Shown piece after piece: positions 1 to 10,403 of a stretch of 64,000 nt of DNA (its first letter is position 1; each line of letters opens with the position of its first letter). A program made the position numbers and the translations under genes. The notes beneath the pieces are model-generated. The model saw nothing but the letters and a program-made list of their open reading frames with translations, was not told where the DNA came from and did no database searches. The DNA lies in the NCBI GenBank assembly GCA_049999725.1, contig JBNGIS010020640.1:95401-159400 (forward strand), read 5' to 3'. Source of the DNA: Haplomitrium mnioides (taxonomy: Eukaryota; Marchantiophyta; Haplomitriopsida; Calobryales).

Positions 1-331
1 AGAGTTGTGAGAGACCTTTGGAGAAGCGCTTGGAGGAGCTCTTGGAGGAGCTACTTTGAAGACTCATTGGAGGGCAAGCACTTGAGGAGTAGTCTTTCAT
101 AGAGTGAGGAGTGTGTTGAGAGTTAGAAGGGTGAGAGCAAGAGTGATTTGTGTGAGAGCATTTGGAGTAAAGAGTGAGGATTTCCAAATATTTTTGTATT
201 GAGTATTCTTCCTTTGTAGATTTTGTTGTGTATTGATGATTGCAGCCACACTTCAACCCACCTCTCATATTCAATGTGCAATCAACATCAAAGTCACATG
301 AGGAGAAACCGGCAAAGCCTCTAGCTTCACA
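1..331 (+). repeat. LTR-A fragment (truncated by window start)
   Basis: This is the reverse complement of the first ~330 bases of the LTRs at 1,839 and 5,756. It ends in CTCTAGCTTCACA, the inverted form of the LTR-A terminus TGTGAAGCTAGAG. Its orientation is opposite to the two other LTR-A pairs. It abuts LTR-C sequence at 332, so it is the outer end of an LTR-A element inserted in an LTR-C. The rest lies outside the window. Confidence 0.85.
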
Positions 332-770
332 ACACGAGTACACTCGCCTCACGTAAATCTTCATTGGGATTCTTTCTTCCTTTCCTCGTTGCGACTTCTT
401 GTCCTGAGATCGCTTGCGCGTCTCTAATTTGCATGCACACCAACCCGTTCAATGTCATAGCCCTTCGATCTATACCCCTCACACTTCCACCTTTGCGTGT
501 CTGTTCTGTTTGAAAAGATTGTTTTTCGCGTTAGGCCCGGACCTTGGATGTGGCAACACCTGTCTCGACTATTTGCAGAATGATCCAACTACAACGGTCA
601 GTTCCAAAGTTCCCAGGGTCCGGTCCAAAGTTTTCCACGGACTAGGGGTCTGAAGATTCCCATGGAACCGAGTCTAAAGAATCCTACGGAACCGAGTCTG
701 AAGAATCCCGTAGAACCGAGTTTGAAGAATCTTGCAGAACCGAGTCCGAAGAATCCCGTGGGACCCACAG
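332..770 (-). repeat. LTR-C fragment, inverted
   Basis: Read on the minus strand, this matches the LTR-C relic at about 13,390-13,770, for example CACTCGCCTCACGTAAATC and CTCTAATTTGCATACACC-like stretches. It is cut on the left by LTR-A and on the right by the chromovirus LTR at 771. There is no coding content. Confidence 0.75.
648..765. repeat. 24-bp tandem repeat inside LTR-C fragment
   Basis: Four to five units of about 24 bp with consensus GGAACCGAGTCTGAAGAATC plus 4 bases. The inverted counterpart lies at about 13,390-13,460 (GTTCTTCGAACTCGG units) in the LTR-C relic. Confidence 0.8.
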
Positions 771-1202
771 TGTAAAAGAACTCAAAGAGAATTCAAAGAT
801 TGACTTCCAAATAAGTAAGACAACTCTAAAAGAGTTACACAACTCAAGGGCAATAAGCAAACCAAAGCCAAGATAGTTAAGCAAAGCCAAACAACCAAAG
901 AGCCAAACTGAATTGAGAGGAACTCTAGAATGAGAAGTGGGGCTAAGAAGCTCTTCTATTTATACAAGAGAAGAGGGTGTCATTCTTCTTTCTTCAATTA
1001 TAAAGCACTTCTCATTTTAGCCCTAAAGGTGACTCTCTACCAAAAGTGACTTCGAATGCAAGTAACTTAAAAGTGAATCTCCACCAAAAGTGATGTCGAA
1101 GGCAAGTATTCTAATCTTAACCCTAAAAGTGACTCACTACCACTTACTTCACTCCTCTCTATTTTCTTATAAATAGCACAACCTTATGCTTGTAATATTA
1201 CA
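771..1202 (-). repeat. 3' LTR (LTR-B) of chromovirus copy 1
   Basis: 432 bp beginning TGTAA and ending TTACA, a short terminal inverted repeat. Sister copies are at 48,311-48,788 (same strand) and 38,063-38,372 (opposite strand, partial). On the minus strand a canonical TATAAATA box lies at 957-964 and is conserved at 48,548-48,555, so this is the element's promoter-bearing LTR. The left flank is LTR-C. Confidence 0.85.
957..964 (-). promoter_or_regulatory. TATA box in LTR-B
   Basis: TATAAATA on the minus strand, conserved at the same place in the LTR at 48,311 and decayed in the solo fragment at 38,063. It probably starts retrotransposon transcription. Confidence 0.6.
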
Positions 1203-1216
1203 TAATCCCTATCGTC
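1203..1216 (-). other. Polypurine tract of chromovirus copy 1
   Basis: The minus strand reads GACGATAGGGATTA directly against the LTR start TGTAATATTACA. This is the expected position and composition of the plus-strand primer site. Confidence 0.65.
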
Positions 1217-1838
1217 TAGCCTATGATGTTCTCATCATTGCCGCAACTTTCAAAAACTTTAATAGCTTTTTGAGCATTCTCAAGATTTAAAGAAGGTTCC
1301 CAAGTAGCATCATGAAGTGGATAGCCTTTCCACAAAACCTTGTATTGAACTTGTGGATGTCGCCCGCACTTGATAATTCTTTTCGCCAAAATGCGGTCTA
1401 GTTCAAATTCTTCATGATCATAAAGAACAATGGCTTGAGTAGGAAGTTGAACACGATTTGGAAAAGAAGATGGAGTAGGAATAAAAGGCTTAAGTTTAGA
1501 CACATGGAACATAGGATGAATCTTCATTTGAAGAGGAAGATCAAGTTTATAAGCAATAGGAGAAATACCCTGAGAAATAGAGAAAGGATCAATCCAAGCA
1601 GAAAATAACTTACGAACTTGAGTATCTAAAGACAATGGAAGATCATGTGTGGATAACATAACTTGGTCATCTAAAACATCAGAGCAATCACAACGACGAT
1701 TATCGACATATTTTTTTGCTGATTTTGAGCAATAGTAAGAGGATTGCTAGCATCTTGCAAGGAAGAAGATAAACGAGACAAAAAAGTAGAAATACTTGGA
1801 ACATTAGAAGAAGTAGGAGAAAGCAAACCATTAGGAAC
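1217..1838 (-). pseudogene. Integrase C-terminus with GPY/F-like module and chromodomain
   Basis: Minus-strand reading gives the end of a chromoviral Pol. The segment containing KLFSAWIDPFSISQGISP and HPMFHVSKLKPF resembles the GPY/F module. It is followed by a chromodomain with FELDRILAKRI, VQYKVLWKGYP and ATWEPSLNLENAQKAI, where the aromatic and WKGY/TWEP landmarks are present. The chromodomain ORF (1,216-1,659) is open, but the stretch 1,660-1,838 is frame-shifted. It continues the integrase at 6,909-7,830; the two were separated by the insertion at 1,839-6,908. Confidence 0.88.
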
Positions 1839-2991
1839 TGTGAAGCTAGAGGCTTCTCCGGTTTCTCCTCATGTGACTTTGATGTTGAGTGCACACTCAA
1901 TATGAGAGTTGGGTTGAAGTGTGTCTGCAATCATCAATACACAACAAATTCTACAAAGAAAGAATACTCAATACAAAAATATTGTGGAAATCCTCACTCT
2001 TTACTCCAAATGCTCTCACACAAAACACTCTTGCTCTCACCCTTCTAACTCTCAACACACTGCTCATTCTATGAAAGACTACCCCTCAAGTGCTTGCCCT
2101 CCAATGAGTCTTCAAAGTAGCTCCTCAAAGAGCTCTTCCAAGCGCTTCTCCAAAGGTCTCTCACAACTCTCAAATCTAAAATCTCCAAATGAAAACCAAG
2201 TCCCAACTCAAGCCCTTCCTCATTATATACTAGTCTAGATAATTACTAGGAGTAAAGCTAAATATTCTATCACCCTAGTTAAAGAATCTATGGTGATTAT
2301 CTCTCTAATTATTAATTCCTACAAGTGCTCCTTAAGTATCTCCACTCTTTGTTTTCTTCTTCAAGAAGAAGCTTCTCATTTGGAGCTTCTCTTGTCAAAG
2401 AATCTCAACAATTAGTCCAAGACTTTTCTACCTTGTATTTTTCCCTACAAACAAATCCTATGATGATACTTCGAGATTCCCTCAAAGAAAAAGTCAAAGA
2501 ACAAATTGACTTTTCTTGACTTTTCTCCTCTTTAGTCTATTCTAGAAGAATCTCTATAAAATCATTAGTACTAGGTTAATTTTCCTGTACTATACCTTGT
2601 TGGAAAGCTTGTTAAGTAAGCTTTCTACCCATATAATAATATTTGTATTTTCTAATTTGTAGATACTCTCTGTTTTGACTTTTCTGCAACTCCATTTTGT
2701 AACTTTGACCGGTTATAACTTCCGGTTTACAAGAGCTTTTTCACTTCTGTAAATTGATACTAGTTACTTAAGTACTATTATATCCCTGGATAAAATATCA
2801 GCTTCCAAACATTTCTAATAAGAACAAAATTTACTCTGTACTCAATTCTACACATATTAAAGAAAACCAATCAAATCTAAGTTTCTCTTAATAACTTCTA
2901 AGTCTTCTCCATACTTCATCAAAATGCATCCCATTCTATGATAGGGCTCTAATCTCATTAAAATTCTCTCAAACCATCTCATGACTTCACA
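1839..2991 (-). repeat. 3' LTR (LTR-A) of nested element
   Basis: 1,153 bp from TGTGAAGC to ACTTCACA, a 7-bp terminal inverted repeat. It has the same length as the partner at 5,756-6,908 and differs by scattered substitutions, so the element is not very recent. A broken third copy of the last 575 bp is at 58,245-58,820. Confidence 0.93.
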
Positions 2992-3004
2992 TTTTATCCC
3001 TTCC
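2992..3004 (-). other. Polypurine tract of nested element
   Basis: The minus strand reads GGAAGGGATAAAA immediately before the LTR start TGTGAAG. Confidence 0.75.
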
Positions 3005-3203
3005 TAAGTTTTCACTCCGCCCTCGGAGTGACCTCTTTAGTACGTATATAAAACGGTTGTGTTTCACACTATCATAACACCTTCAAAAAAAATAAAATAA
3101 AATCAGATGTATCCTAAGAATATACATTTTCACAGAAAAATACCTCGTCGATATTTTTTTTTGATCTTCTTGTAGCGCTTCATCATCATCCACCATCAAA
3201 TAC

Positions 3204-4088
3204 TCAAGACGCTTTTCCATGCATCCTTGGTTGGTCTGGTTCTTCATCGGATAGGTCCTCCATATCCGTATCAACTTCCGAAATTTCACTATCATACTCA
3301 TCATATGTTGAGAGATCCTCCATGGTTTCCTTCCCCGAGCTACTTGTTTCCTCACCACCACCATCCACTGGTACTCGTACTCTATGTCCTTTAGGCCCAA
3401 TTGTAATGTACTTCTTGTGCCAATTGTTGGTGGTCCTTACTCCTCGCAACCACGGCCTTCCTAACAACATGTCATAGCTTGACTCTTTCAAAACTTGAAA
3501 GGAGAGAGATATAGAAATGCCCATTACCATAATTGGCACTTTCTCAATTACTCCAAGTGGGCTCACTCTTGACTTGTTGGCCATACCCACTGTGAACCCC
3601 GAAGGCCTTGTAAGTTTCAAACTCAACTTCTTCATAAAATCTTCTGACATAGCATTAACCGCCGATCCTCCATCTAATAACACTTTGGGAACAACATACC
3701 CTTTACATATGACATCAATTTTTGGGGCCCTCACACATACCTCTGTATCCATGGCACTTACATAGCAATTGTTGGTTGAAACTTTCTTCTTCCTTGGAAG
3801 TTGTTTGGTGCTCAAACCTCCACGTAACTCCCTTCGCAATGATGGATTCATCGCCACCAATTGTCCCACTATGATATTGGCTTGTAAGTTCCCAATATCT
3901 TCCATGACATTGTACTTCTTTTGATGTTTTGAAATTAAGAAGTCCTCCATCCCCAACTGCCTTCTTGGTTTACTTGGCTTCTTTGTCATGTCTACATCAT
4001 GACGCTTCTCTTGACTTGGTGCGAGTTCAGATCCAATTATCTCCTCAACCACCCTGGCTCGTTTCCTCTCATGGGCCAACAAGTCCAC
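3204..4088 (-). pseudogene. Retropepsin-like aspartic protease (gag-pol)
   Basis: A 294-residue open frame. The N-terminal third is basic (EKRHDVDMTKKPSKPRRQ). The protease core shows LLDGGSAVNAMS, the active-site region, with DGG in place of the common DSG or DTG. It then shows VPIMVMG and the flap/C-terminal DMLLGRPWLRG. The tail is acidic and serine-rich. It would cleave the retroviral-type polyprotein in cytoplasmic particles. It lies downstream of gag in the same element, but no RT follows; the tail runs toward the PPT. The reading frame is unbroken, though the element as a whole is defective. Confidence 0.8.
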
Positions 4089-4375
4089 TCCTCAATCTGT
4101 TGAAATCCCTCCCACCTCACCGTGGGGAATCCTTTCAACGTCGATTGAGGCAACGACCTTCTCTTGAGCTTGATCGGTTGAACTCCCTCCCACCTCCTCG
4201 TAGGGAACCTTTTCAACTTCAATCAAGGTGATGATCGTCTCTTGTGCTTGTTCCATGAAACTCCCTCCCACCTCATTGTGGGAAACTTTTTCAACGTCCA
4301 TAGAGGCAATGACCCTCTCTTGAGCTTGAACCACACCTTCACGTCCACCAACTCCATATACACCATTCACTTGAT

Positions 4376-5237
4376 TTGGGCAATTTATGATGGAATGTGC
4401 CCCTCCACATTCAAAACATGTTATGTTCTCAATGTTTCCTTATCGCATTGGCTCCCCTTCATTAGGCCGAGGCCGATTTTCAGGCCTTCTCTCCAAAACC
4501 TGCACAAGATTCAAACTCAACCGTTCGGTCAAAGTTAGCACATCATTCATGGCTGGATTTGGAACTTGTGGTGGAGGAGCCACTATTGCCGTTATTTGTG
4601 CTGCACTCACTTGTGGCACTGATACCACAATGACCTTCTCCTCTCGCTCATCCTCTAAACTCTCCTCCATCCTCAATGCGATACGCAATGACTCCACTCA
4701 CGTAGTTGGCCTCTCATATTTGACCTTTGCTCGAATTTCGGTTTTCAATCTTGAAATAAACTGCTTTGCCAACATTGCTGTAATTCCCACCATTAAGGAT
4801 TGCACATCTTCTCCACTCTTTCTCAATACATTTCAAAATTGCATCTCCAAATTATTTACTCTCTCGGCATAAGTACGTACTTTTTCACTCTCCTCTTGTT
4901 TTAGGTGCATTACCTCTTGAAGAAGGTTCTCATAGCTCTTTGTTGGGAGAAATTCTTCCACCAAAGCTTTTGTCAAGCTTGCCCATGATTCATTAATTTC
5001 TCCTTGTTGCTCTTTGTACCATTTAAGAGCCTCACGTTCAAGAAATTCGGGTAACAACGCCAACCAATCATCCAATTGCTTCTCTCCATTGCCGATGCAA
5101 GCACGCTTGAAATCACGTAGATAGTCCTCCACGTTTTCATCTTCTTTGCCATAAAAGACCGGAATCTTTCCCATCTTGAATTGATAGCGTGCTCTTTTAC
5201 TCAAATTCTTCTTTCCACCACTACCACAATACCACAC
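4376..5237 (-). pseudogene. Gag (capsid and zinc knuckle), frame-shifted
   Basis: 5,237-4,833 encodes a retrotransposon Gag capsid segment (KIPVFYGKEDENVEDYLRDF, ALKWYKEQQGEINESWASL, FLPTKSYENLLQEVMHLKQ), typical of the Retrotrans_gag family. The frame is lost near 4,830 and resumes at 4,697-4,440 as a low-complexity linker. At about 4,390-4,435 a CX2CX3HX4C zinc knuckle (CFECGGAHSIINC) is readable in a third frame. Gag would package the element RNA. Confidence 0.82.
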
Positions 5238-5414
5238 CTACCACAATACAAAAATATGTACCTCGCAAATTGCTTGAATTAGAATCGGGAAAACAAAGGG
5301 ATTTGGATCCGCCAAAATTTGCTCCATCGTTCCACTCCAAATTGTTCCACCAATCTTTGATGTATATGTATTTTGGCCACAATGAACACTCGTATGACAA
5401 CAGTCATTTCTTAA

Positions 5415-5669
5415 TCATCCATTGAGACCATTGAGAACTCTCTCCTTGATTTGATGAAATGCTTGTTTATGCTCCAAGGTCCAAACCCATTCTGTTGGAG
5501 TGTAAAGTCGTCGATACAATGATGTTGCCAAATAAGCAAAATTACTTATCAAAAACAAATAATAGCTCACTAAATTGATGAATCTCTTCAACTCGATGTT
5601 GTTGCGTGGCGGTGGTGAGCTATCAATCCTCCTTAAAATTTCCCAAATTCTTGGCCACTTTTCCGTCAC
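5415..5669 (-). pseudogene. Displaced RT/RNase H connection fragment
   Basis: 84 residues with PPPRNNIELKRFINLVSYY, FAYLATSLYRRL and WVWTLEHKQAFHQIKE. This is the block that normally lies between the RT palm/thumb and RNase H in Ty3/gypsy Pol. Here it sits between the PBS and gag, upstream of its expected position and on the same strand. It probably arrived by template switching or recombination. No YxDD motif precedes it. Confidence 0.72.
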
Positions 5670-5732
5670 ATCCTCGTTTGATATTCAGTTCGATGGAGCC
5701 TAATCGCCACCTTCCTTTCCTCTCATTAATGA

Positions 5733-5751
5733 GGTCCCCGCAATGGAACCA
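5733..5751 (-). other. Primer-binding site
   Basis: The minus strand reads TGGTTCCATTGCGGGGACC four bases after the 5' LTR. It resembles the tRNA-Asp-type PBS common in plant gypsy elements (TGGCGCCGTTGCCGGGGA), with several mismatches. The tRNA assignment is from memory. Confidence 0.65.
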
Positions 5752-5755
5752 AAAA

Positions 5756-6908
5756 TGTGAAGCTAGAGGCTTCGCCGGTTTCTCCTCATGTGACTTTGAT
5801 GTTGAGTGCACATTGAATATGAGAGGTGGGTTGAAGTGTGGCTGCAATCATCAATACACAACAAATTCTACAAAGAAAGAATACTCAATACAAAAATATT
5901 GTGGAAATCCTCACTCTTTACTCCAAATGCTCTCACACAAAACACTCTTGCTCTCACCCTTCTAACTCTCAACACACTCCTCACTCTACAAAAGACTACC
6001 CCTCAAGTGCTTGCCCTCCAATGAGTCTTCAAAGTAGCTCCTCCAAGAGCTCCTCCAAGCGCTTCTCCAAAGGTCTCTCACAACTCTCAAATCTAAAATC
6101 TCCAAATGATAACCAAGTCCCAACTCAAGCCCTTACTCATTATATACTAGTCTAGATAATTACTAGGAGTAAAACTAAATATTCTATCACCCTAGTTAAA
6201 GAATCTATGGTGATTATCTCTCTAATTATTAATTCCTACAAGTGCTCCTCAAGTATCTCCACCTTTTGTTTTCGTCTTCAAGAAGAAGCTTCTCATTTGG
6301 AGCTTCTCTTGTTAAAGAATCTCAACAATTAGTCGAAGACTTTTCTACCTTGTATTTGTCCCTACAAACAAATCCTAAGATGATACTTTGACATTCCCTC
6401 AAAGAAAAAGTCAAAGAACAAATTGACTTGTCTTGACTTTTCTCCTCTTTAGTCTATTCTAGAAGAATCTCTATAAAATTATTAGTACTAAGTCAATTTG
6501 CCTGTTCTATACCTTGTTGGAAAGCTTGTTAAGTAAGCTTTCTAACCATGTAATAATATTTGTATTTTATAATTCGTAGGTACTCTCTGTTTTGACTTTT
6601 CTGCAGCTCTTTTTTGTAACTTTGACCGGTTATAACTTCCGGTTTACAAGAGCTTTTTCACTTCTGTAAATTGATACTAGTTACTTAAAAACTATTATAT
6701 CCCTGTATTAAATATCAGCTTCCAAACATTTCTAATAAGAACAAAATTTACTCTGTACTCAATTCTACACATATTAAAGAAAACCGATCAAATCTAAGTT
6801 TCTCCTAATAACTTCTAAGTCTTCTCCATACTTCATCAAAATGCATCCCATTCTATGATAGGGCTCTAATCTCATTAAAATTCTCTCAAACCATCTTATG
6901 CCTTCACA
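5756..6908 (-). repeat. 5' LTR (LTR-A) of nested element
   Basis: 1,153 bp, TGTGAAGCTAGAGG to GCCTTCACA. It pairs with 1,839-2,991. Its outer flank is GAAC, the target duplication. Confidence 0.93.
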
Positions 6909-7830
6909 GAACAAGAGGATGCTGACCCGAATTAAGAAAGAAAAGAGAAAACCCACTACTTGCTTGTTTGGAATTGTTGTAGGCAAACTCCACAACCGGT
7001 AAGAAACTATCCCAATTGGTGTGATGAACATTGATGAAAATGCAAAGCATGTCCTCTAGAGTACAATTAGCACGCTCCGTTTGCCCATCTATTTGCGGAT
7101 GATAAGCAGTAGACATAGAAAGTTTAGTTCCTAAAAGTTTGAATAATTCTTGCTAAAACTTTTTAGTGAAACGAGGATCCCTATCAGATATTAACACCTT
7201 GGGCATTCTGTGATGGCGAGAAACAGTATCAAAGTAAATTTTTGCCAATTGTGGAGCATCCACTGTATCCACAGTTAGTGCTAAATGAATCTACTTGCTT
7301 AGCTTGTCCACAAATACCACAATAGCAGTAAACCTACGAGCCATAGTTGGAAGTGAAGTGACAAGATCCAAACTTACATGTTCCCGACAAGCAGTAGGAA
7401 TTGGTAACGGTTGAAGAAGTCTCACTGGTTTTTGATTCAAAGCTTTGTTTTGCAGACAACTTTCACACGAACAAACAAAACCACGAACATTTCAAGCCAA
7501 GTTAGGCCACCACTAAGTGCGTTAAAACAACTCTGTAGTTTTATCTACTCCAAAATGCCTAGAGATAGGAATGTCATACGCTTCTTGTAAACAAGGAATT
7601 CAAAGCATATCATCTTGTGAAACATATATTTGAAGGCCTTGACGGAGAATACCGTCTAGAATGGAGAAAGAATGATACTCACTATTCTTAACTACCAATC
7701 TTGCTCGAACCAGACTAAAGAAAACATCTTCTTGTAGTTTTTGATGATAACTCCCACAAGTTGCCTCATCTAAATGTATAATACTAATGTTGCTCACCTT
7801 CATTGTATTCACTCGAAGATTTGGCCTTTG
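6909..7830 (-). pseudogene. Chromovirus integrase, zinc finger and DDE core
   Basis: The minus strand shows the HHCC region (HFGVDKT, SCESCLQNKAL) near 7,450-7,580, then the core with DLVTSLP, FTAIVVFVDKLSK, ISDRDPRF and the block STAYHPQIDGQTERAN, which carries the last acidic residue. It is broken by several stops (near 7,140, 7,290, 7,500). The 3' end is cut at 6,909 by the LTR-A element and continues at 1,838. It would have joined element cDNA to chromosomal DNA. Confidence 0.85.
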
Positions 7831-8966
7831 TGACAGTGCATCGAGAATGGTGTGGAACCTTTATGGTTTGTACTCTTACTTGATATCAAAATGTTGCAAT
7901 TGATATTCCGATCACTCATGGCGACTTGTCATATTTTCCAAATGGATTGATTGTAACAATGGTTTGTGATCTCTGCGCATAAGTACAAGCCTTCCCAAAA
8001 GATAATGCCTCCATACTTTTGTAGCATAAACCATTTCCAATTGCTTTCGATCCCTTGCAGAATAGTTTCTCTCCGCCGCATTCAACCAGTGTGACATGAA
8101 GGCAATTTGATGAAGTCCATCCACAAACTCTTGCTGCAAAATTGTTCCAATGGCAAAATAAGAAACATAAAAATCAACTATACAATGTGCATTTGGATCA
8201 TAGGGTTGTAGAATAGGACGAGAAGAGACTGCATCCTTGAGATGTTGAAATGTTGCTTGCTCTTTGGCGGTCCATTGAAACTTGACCTCCTTGCCTAGCA
8301 AATCTGTAAGTGGTGTAGCAATATGTGCATAACAATGGATGAATTGTCGATAGAAGCTTGCCAATCCATTGAAGACTCTAATGTCCTTTGCCTCCTTTCG
8401 TGTTGGCCACTCAGTAATAACCTTGATTTTCTCTTCTTCCATCTTTATACCATCCACAGACACCTTGTGCCCCAAGTAAGTATCTTCTTGCTTCCAAAAT
8501 TTGCACTTGGATCTCTTACAATAAAACTTCCAATTGTGCAATCTTTGCAAAACTTCTTTCAGATGATTGTGATGCTCAGCTTTAGTTTTGCTAAAAATAA
8601 GAATGTCATTCAAGAATACCAAAATTGACTTATAAAAAAACGATCAAAAATTTGATGCATTTGGTCCATGAATATGGCTGGAGCATTAGTGAGACCAAAT
8701 GTAAGGACCTTCCACTTAAAATGTCCATGCCTCGTACAAAAAACTATCTTCGGCACATCACTTGGCTTGATAGGAATTTGTCAATAACCACTTTGAAATT
8801 CGAGCTTTGAAAAGAACCGTGCACCACTCAGCTGATCCAACAAATCATCAATACACGGTAAAGTAAAGGCATTCTTTATGATTTGCTTGTTCAAACCACA
8901 ACAATCTGTGCAAAGACGAAATCCACTATTTTTCTTGGGTACTATGCTGAATGAAATCCTTCTCAA
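7831..8966 (-). pseudogene. Chromovirus reverse transcriptase and RNase H
   Basis: The RT start is visible at 8,966-8,781 (SGFRLCTDCCGLNKQIIKNA, DDLLDQLSGARFFSKLE). The catalytic YxDD is decayed to FLND in VFLNDILIFSKTKAEH at about 8,590-8,622. The connection (FNGLASFYRQFIHCYAHIATPL) and RNase H (QWTAKEQATFQHLK; HYLLGRLVLMRRDHKPLL) follow in one 236-residue frame at 8,622-7,912. The RNase H acidic residue in the TDAS position is lost (VDFYVS). It is clearly inactive. Confidence 0.87.
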
Positions 8967-9701
8967 AAAGATCTGTCAAGGTCTTGTGAAGCTCTTCCAA
9001 CTCTTGTGACGACAACTTGTATATAGGCCAATTATATGGAATACTTCTTGGTAACAACTCAATCGGAAAGGGCATTCCATGATCATCTGGTAACCCTTTT
9101 GGCAAATCATTCGGAAACACATCTGAAAACTCCTTCAAGATATCATCAATCATTGAGATCGGTATAGATTTCCCTCCCTCCTTATTCAAGTCCACAATAG
9201 GCTTGATCCATACAACAAAGACAGGCAACTCTTTCTCCATCAAAACATTCTGCTAAACTGATTTGAGCTTCTTCACCAACGGTGCTAGATGCACAAAAGA
9301 AATTTCTTTCCTTGTAAAGTAGCTTGAATTTGTCGTTTTTCCCAATCAACTTCAGCAAAATGATCTTCAAGCTAAGTAAAGCCCTAAGGCAAGCCCAAAA
9401 TAATGTCATACTGTACGAATGCAATAATAAAATCCATAGATTCCTCATAATCTTTGCCAATCCTTAGAAGAAATGGCTTGTGAGAATGGAATACCTCATG
9501 TTTTTGGCCATCGGCCATAGTCACAAAACTTCGTTTGATAGACGAAGTCGTAGCTTTGATTTTCTTTGCAAAACATAGTGACATGAAATTTTCATAACTT
9601 CCGCAGTCTACCAACATTCTACAAGAATACTCATCAACCATATCGTCTAGATGAAACAAGGTACTTCTAATTCTTGTTGAGCTTTTCATTCCATTGGAAC
9701 T
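8967..9701 (-). pseudogene. Chromovirus protease and N-terminal RT linker
   Basis: 9,701-9,384 contains the retropepsin-like block (CRMLVDCGSYENFMSLCFAK, then FVQYDIILGLP), where DCG replaces DSG or DTG. 9,243-8,967 is the linker before RT (FSDVFPNDLPKGLPDDHG, FPIELLPRSIPYNWPIYKLS). The two parts are in different frames. The few residues before NGMKSSTR come from LTR-C, so gag is absent. Confidence 0.75.
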
Positions 9702-10403
9702 AAGATCGAGTCGAAGTTCTAGGTGGAGTGGGTTGGCCACCAGTCAAAAGGATTGTCTTTTTGAGGGGGAAGTTAACCTGACCTCTTCCGATCTTGTGGA
9801 AGTAAATCCAAGACCCTTTAGCAATGGAGGTGGCAAAACTATCTGGATATGGTGTGTGGGAGTGTTAATCTGCTGTTGGTGCTAGGCGATTTCAATTGTA
9901 TGGCGCGTGTAGATATGTCATTGAGGTCACTAATAATAGATGGACTTATGATGAAGTGTAGAGCATGCATGGTGTAGTAGCTAGCCCTGTTGATTCCTAG
10001 ATTACCAAAAGTATACTTTTGATTTGTAGTTGATTAGAATTGCAGATTGTTATGACCAAAGGAAATAACTCACAACACGATAGAATTGTAGTCGTTGTCC
10101 CCTTGGTATTGTACATTTTGCGTCTTGAGCTTATATCATAAGCAAGAAGCCTTTGTCAGCTTTAAAGTATTGAGTAGAGAAAGGATGTGTGTTGGGTGTT
10201 TGTGTGTAGAAGTGTGCGGGTTAGTTTGTCGGGGTGATTGTCGATAAGCCGATAAGCCTTTAGAGTGAAGCTCAGACTCGCTAAGACCTGAAAGTGATAA
10301 TTTGGACTCAAGGCCCATCTCATGAAAGGACCTATGACCCCATTGTCACCCTCTCCTTCCAAAGTGGCATCTTTGGGAGTTAAGGACCGGAGGAGGGGTG
10401 TGA
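9702..10403 (+). repeat. LTR-C 3' part
   Basis: Matches the last ~715 bp of the LTRs ending at 54,030 and 62,866, through the terminal GTGACA (ATGACA in the others). The left edge at 9,702 joins chromovirus protease sequence. The tandem array starts directly after its end. Confidence 0.85.

Larger units (their letters stand above)
1839..6908 (-). mobile_element. Nested Ty3/gypsy element with LTR-A ends, internally deleted
   Basis: 5,070-bp minus-strand element with two 1,153-bp LTRs, PPT next to the 3' LTR, a tRNA-type PBS next to the 5' LTR, gag and protease. It lacks a normal RT-RNase H-integrase block. The flanks are GAAC (1,835-1,838) and GAAC (6,909-6,912), a 4-bp target duplication inside the integrase of the chromovirus. 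Joining the flanks gives the uninterrupted order seen in the sister copy near 49,420. The internal region is only 2.8 kb, so the copy would have needed pol proteins from another element. Confidence 0.93.
771..9701 (-). mobile_element. Ty3/gypsy chromovirus, copy 1, 5'-truncated and interrupted
   Basis: Minus-strand element. Going from 9,701 downward it has protease, RT, RNase H, integrase, then (after a nested element at 1,839-6,908) the integrase C-terminus with a chromodomain, a PPT and the 3' LTR at 771-1,202. Gag and the 5' LTR are missing because LTR-C sequence starts at 9,702. The chromodomain places it among chromoviruses, a plant Ty3/gypsy group that uses the domain for chromatin targeting. 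Frameshifts and stops in every domain show it is dead. A related half-copy lies at 48,311-50,160. Confidence 0.88.
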
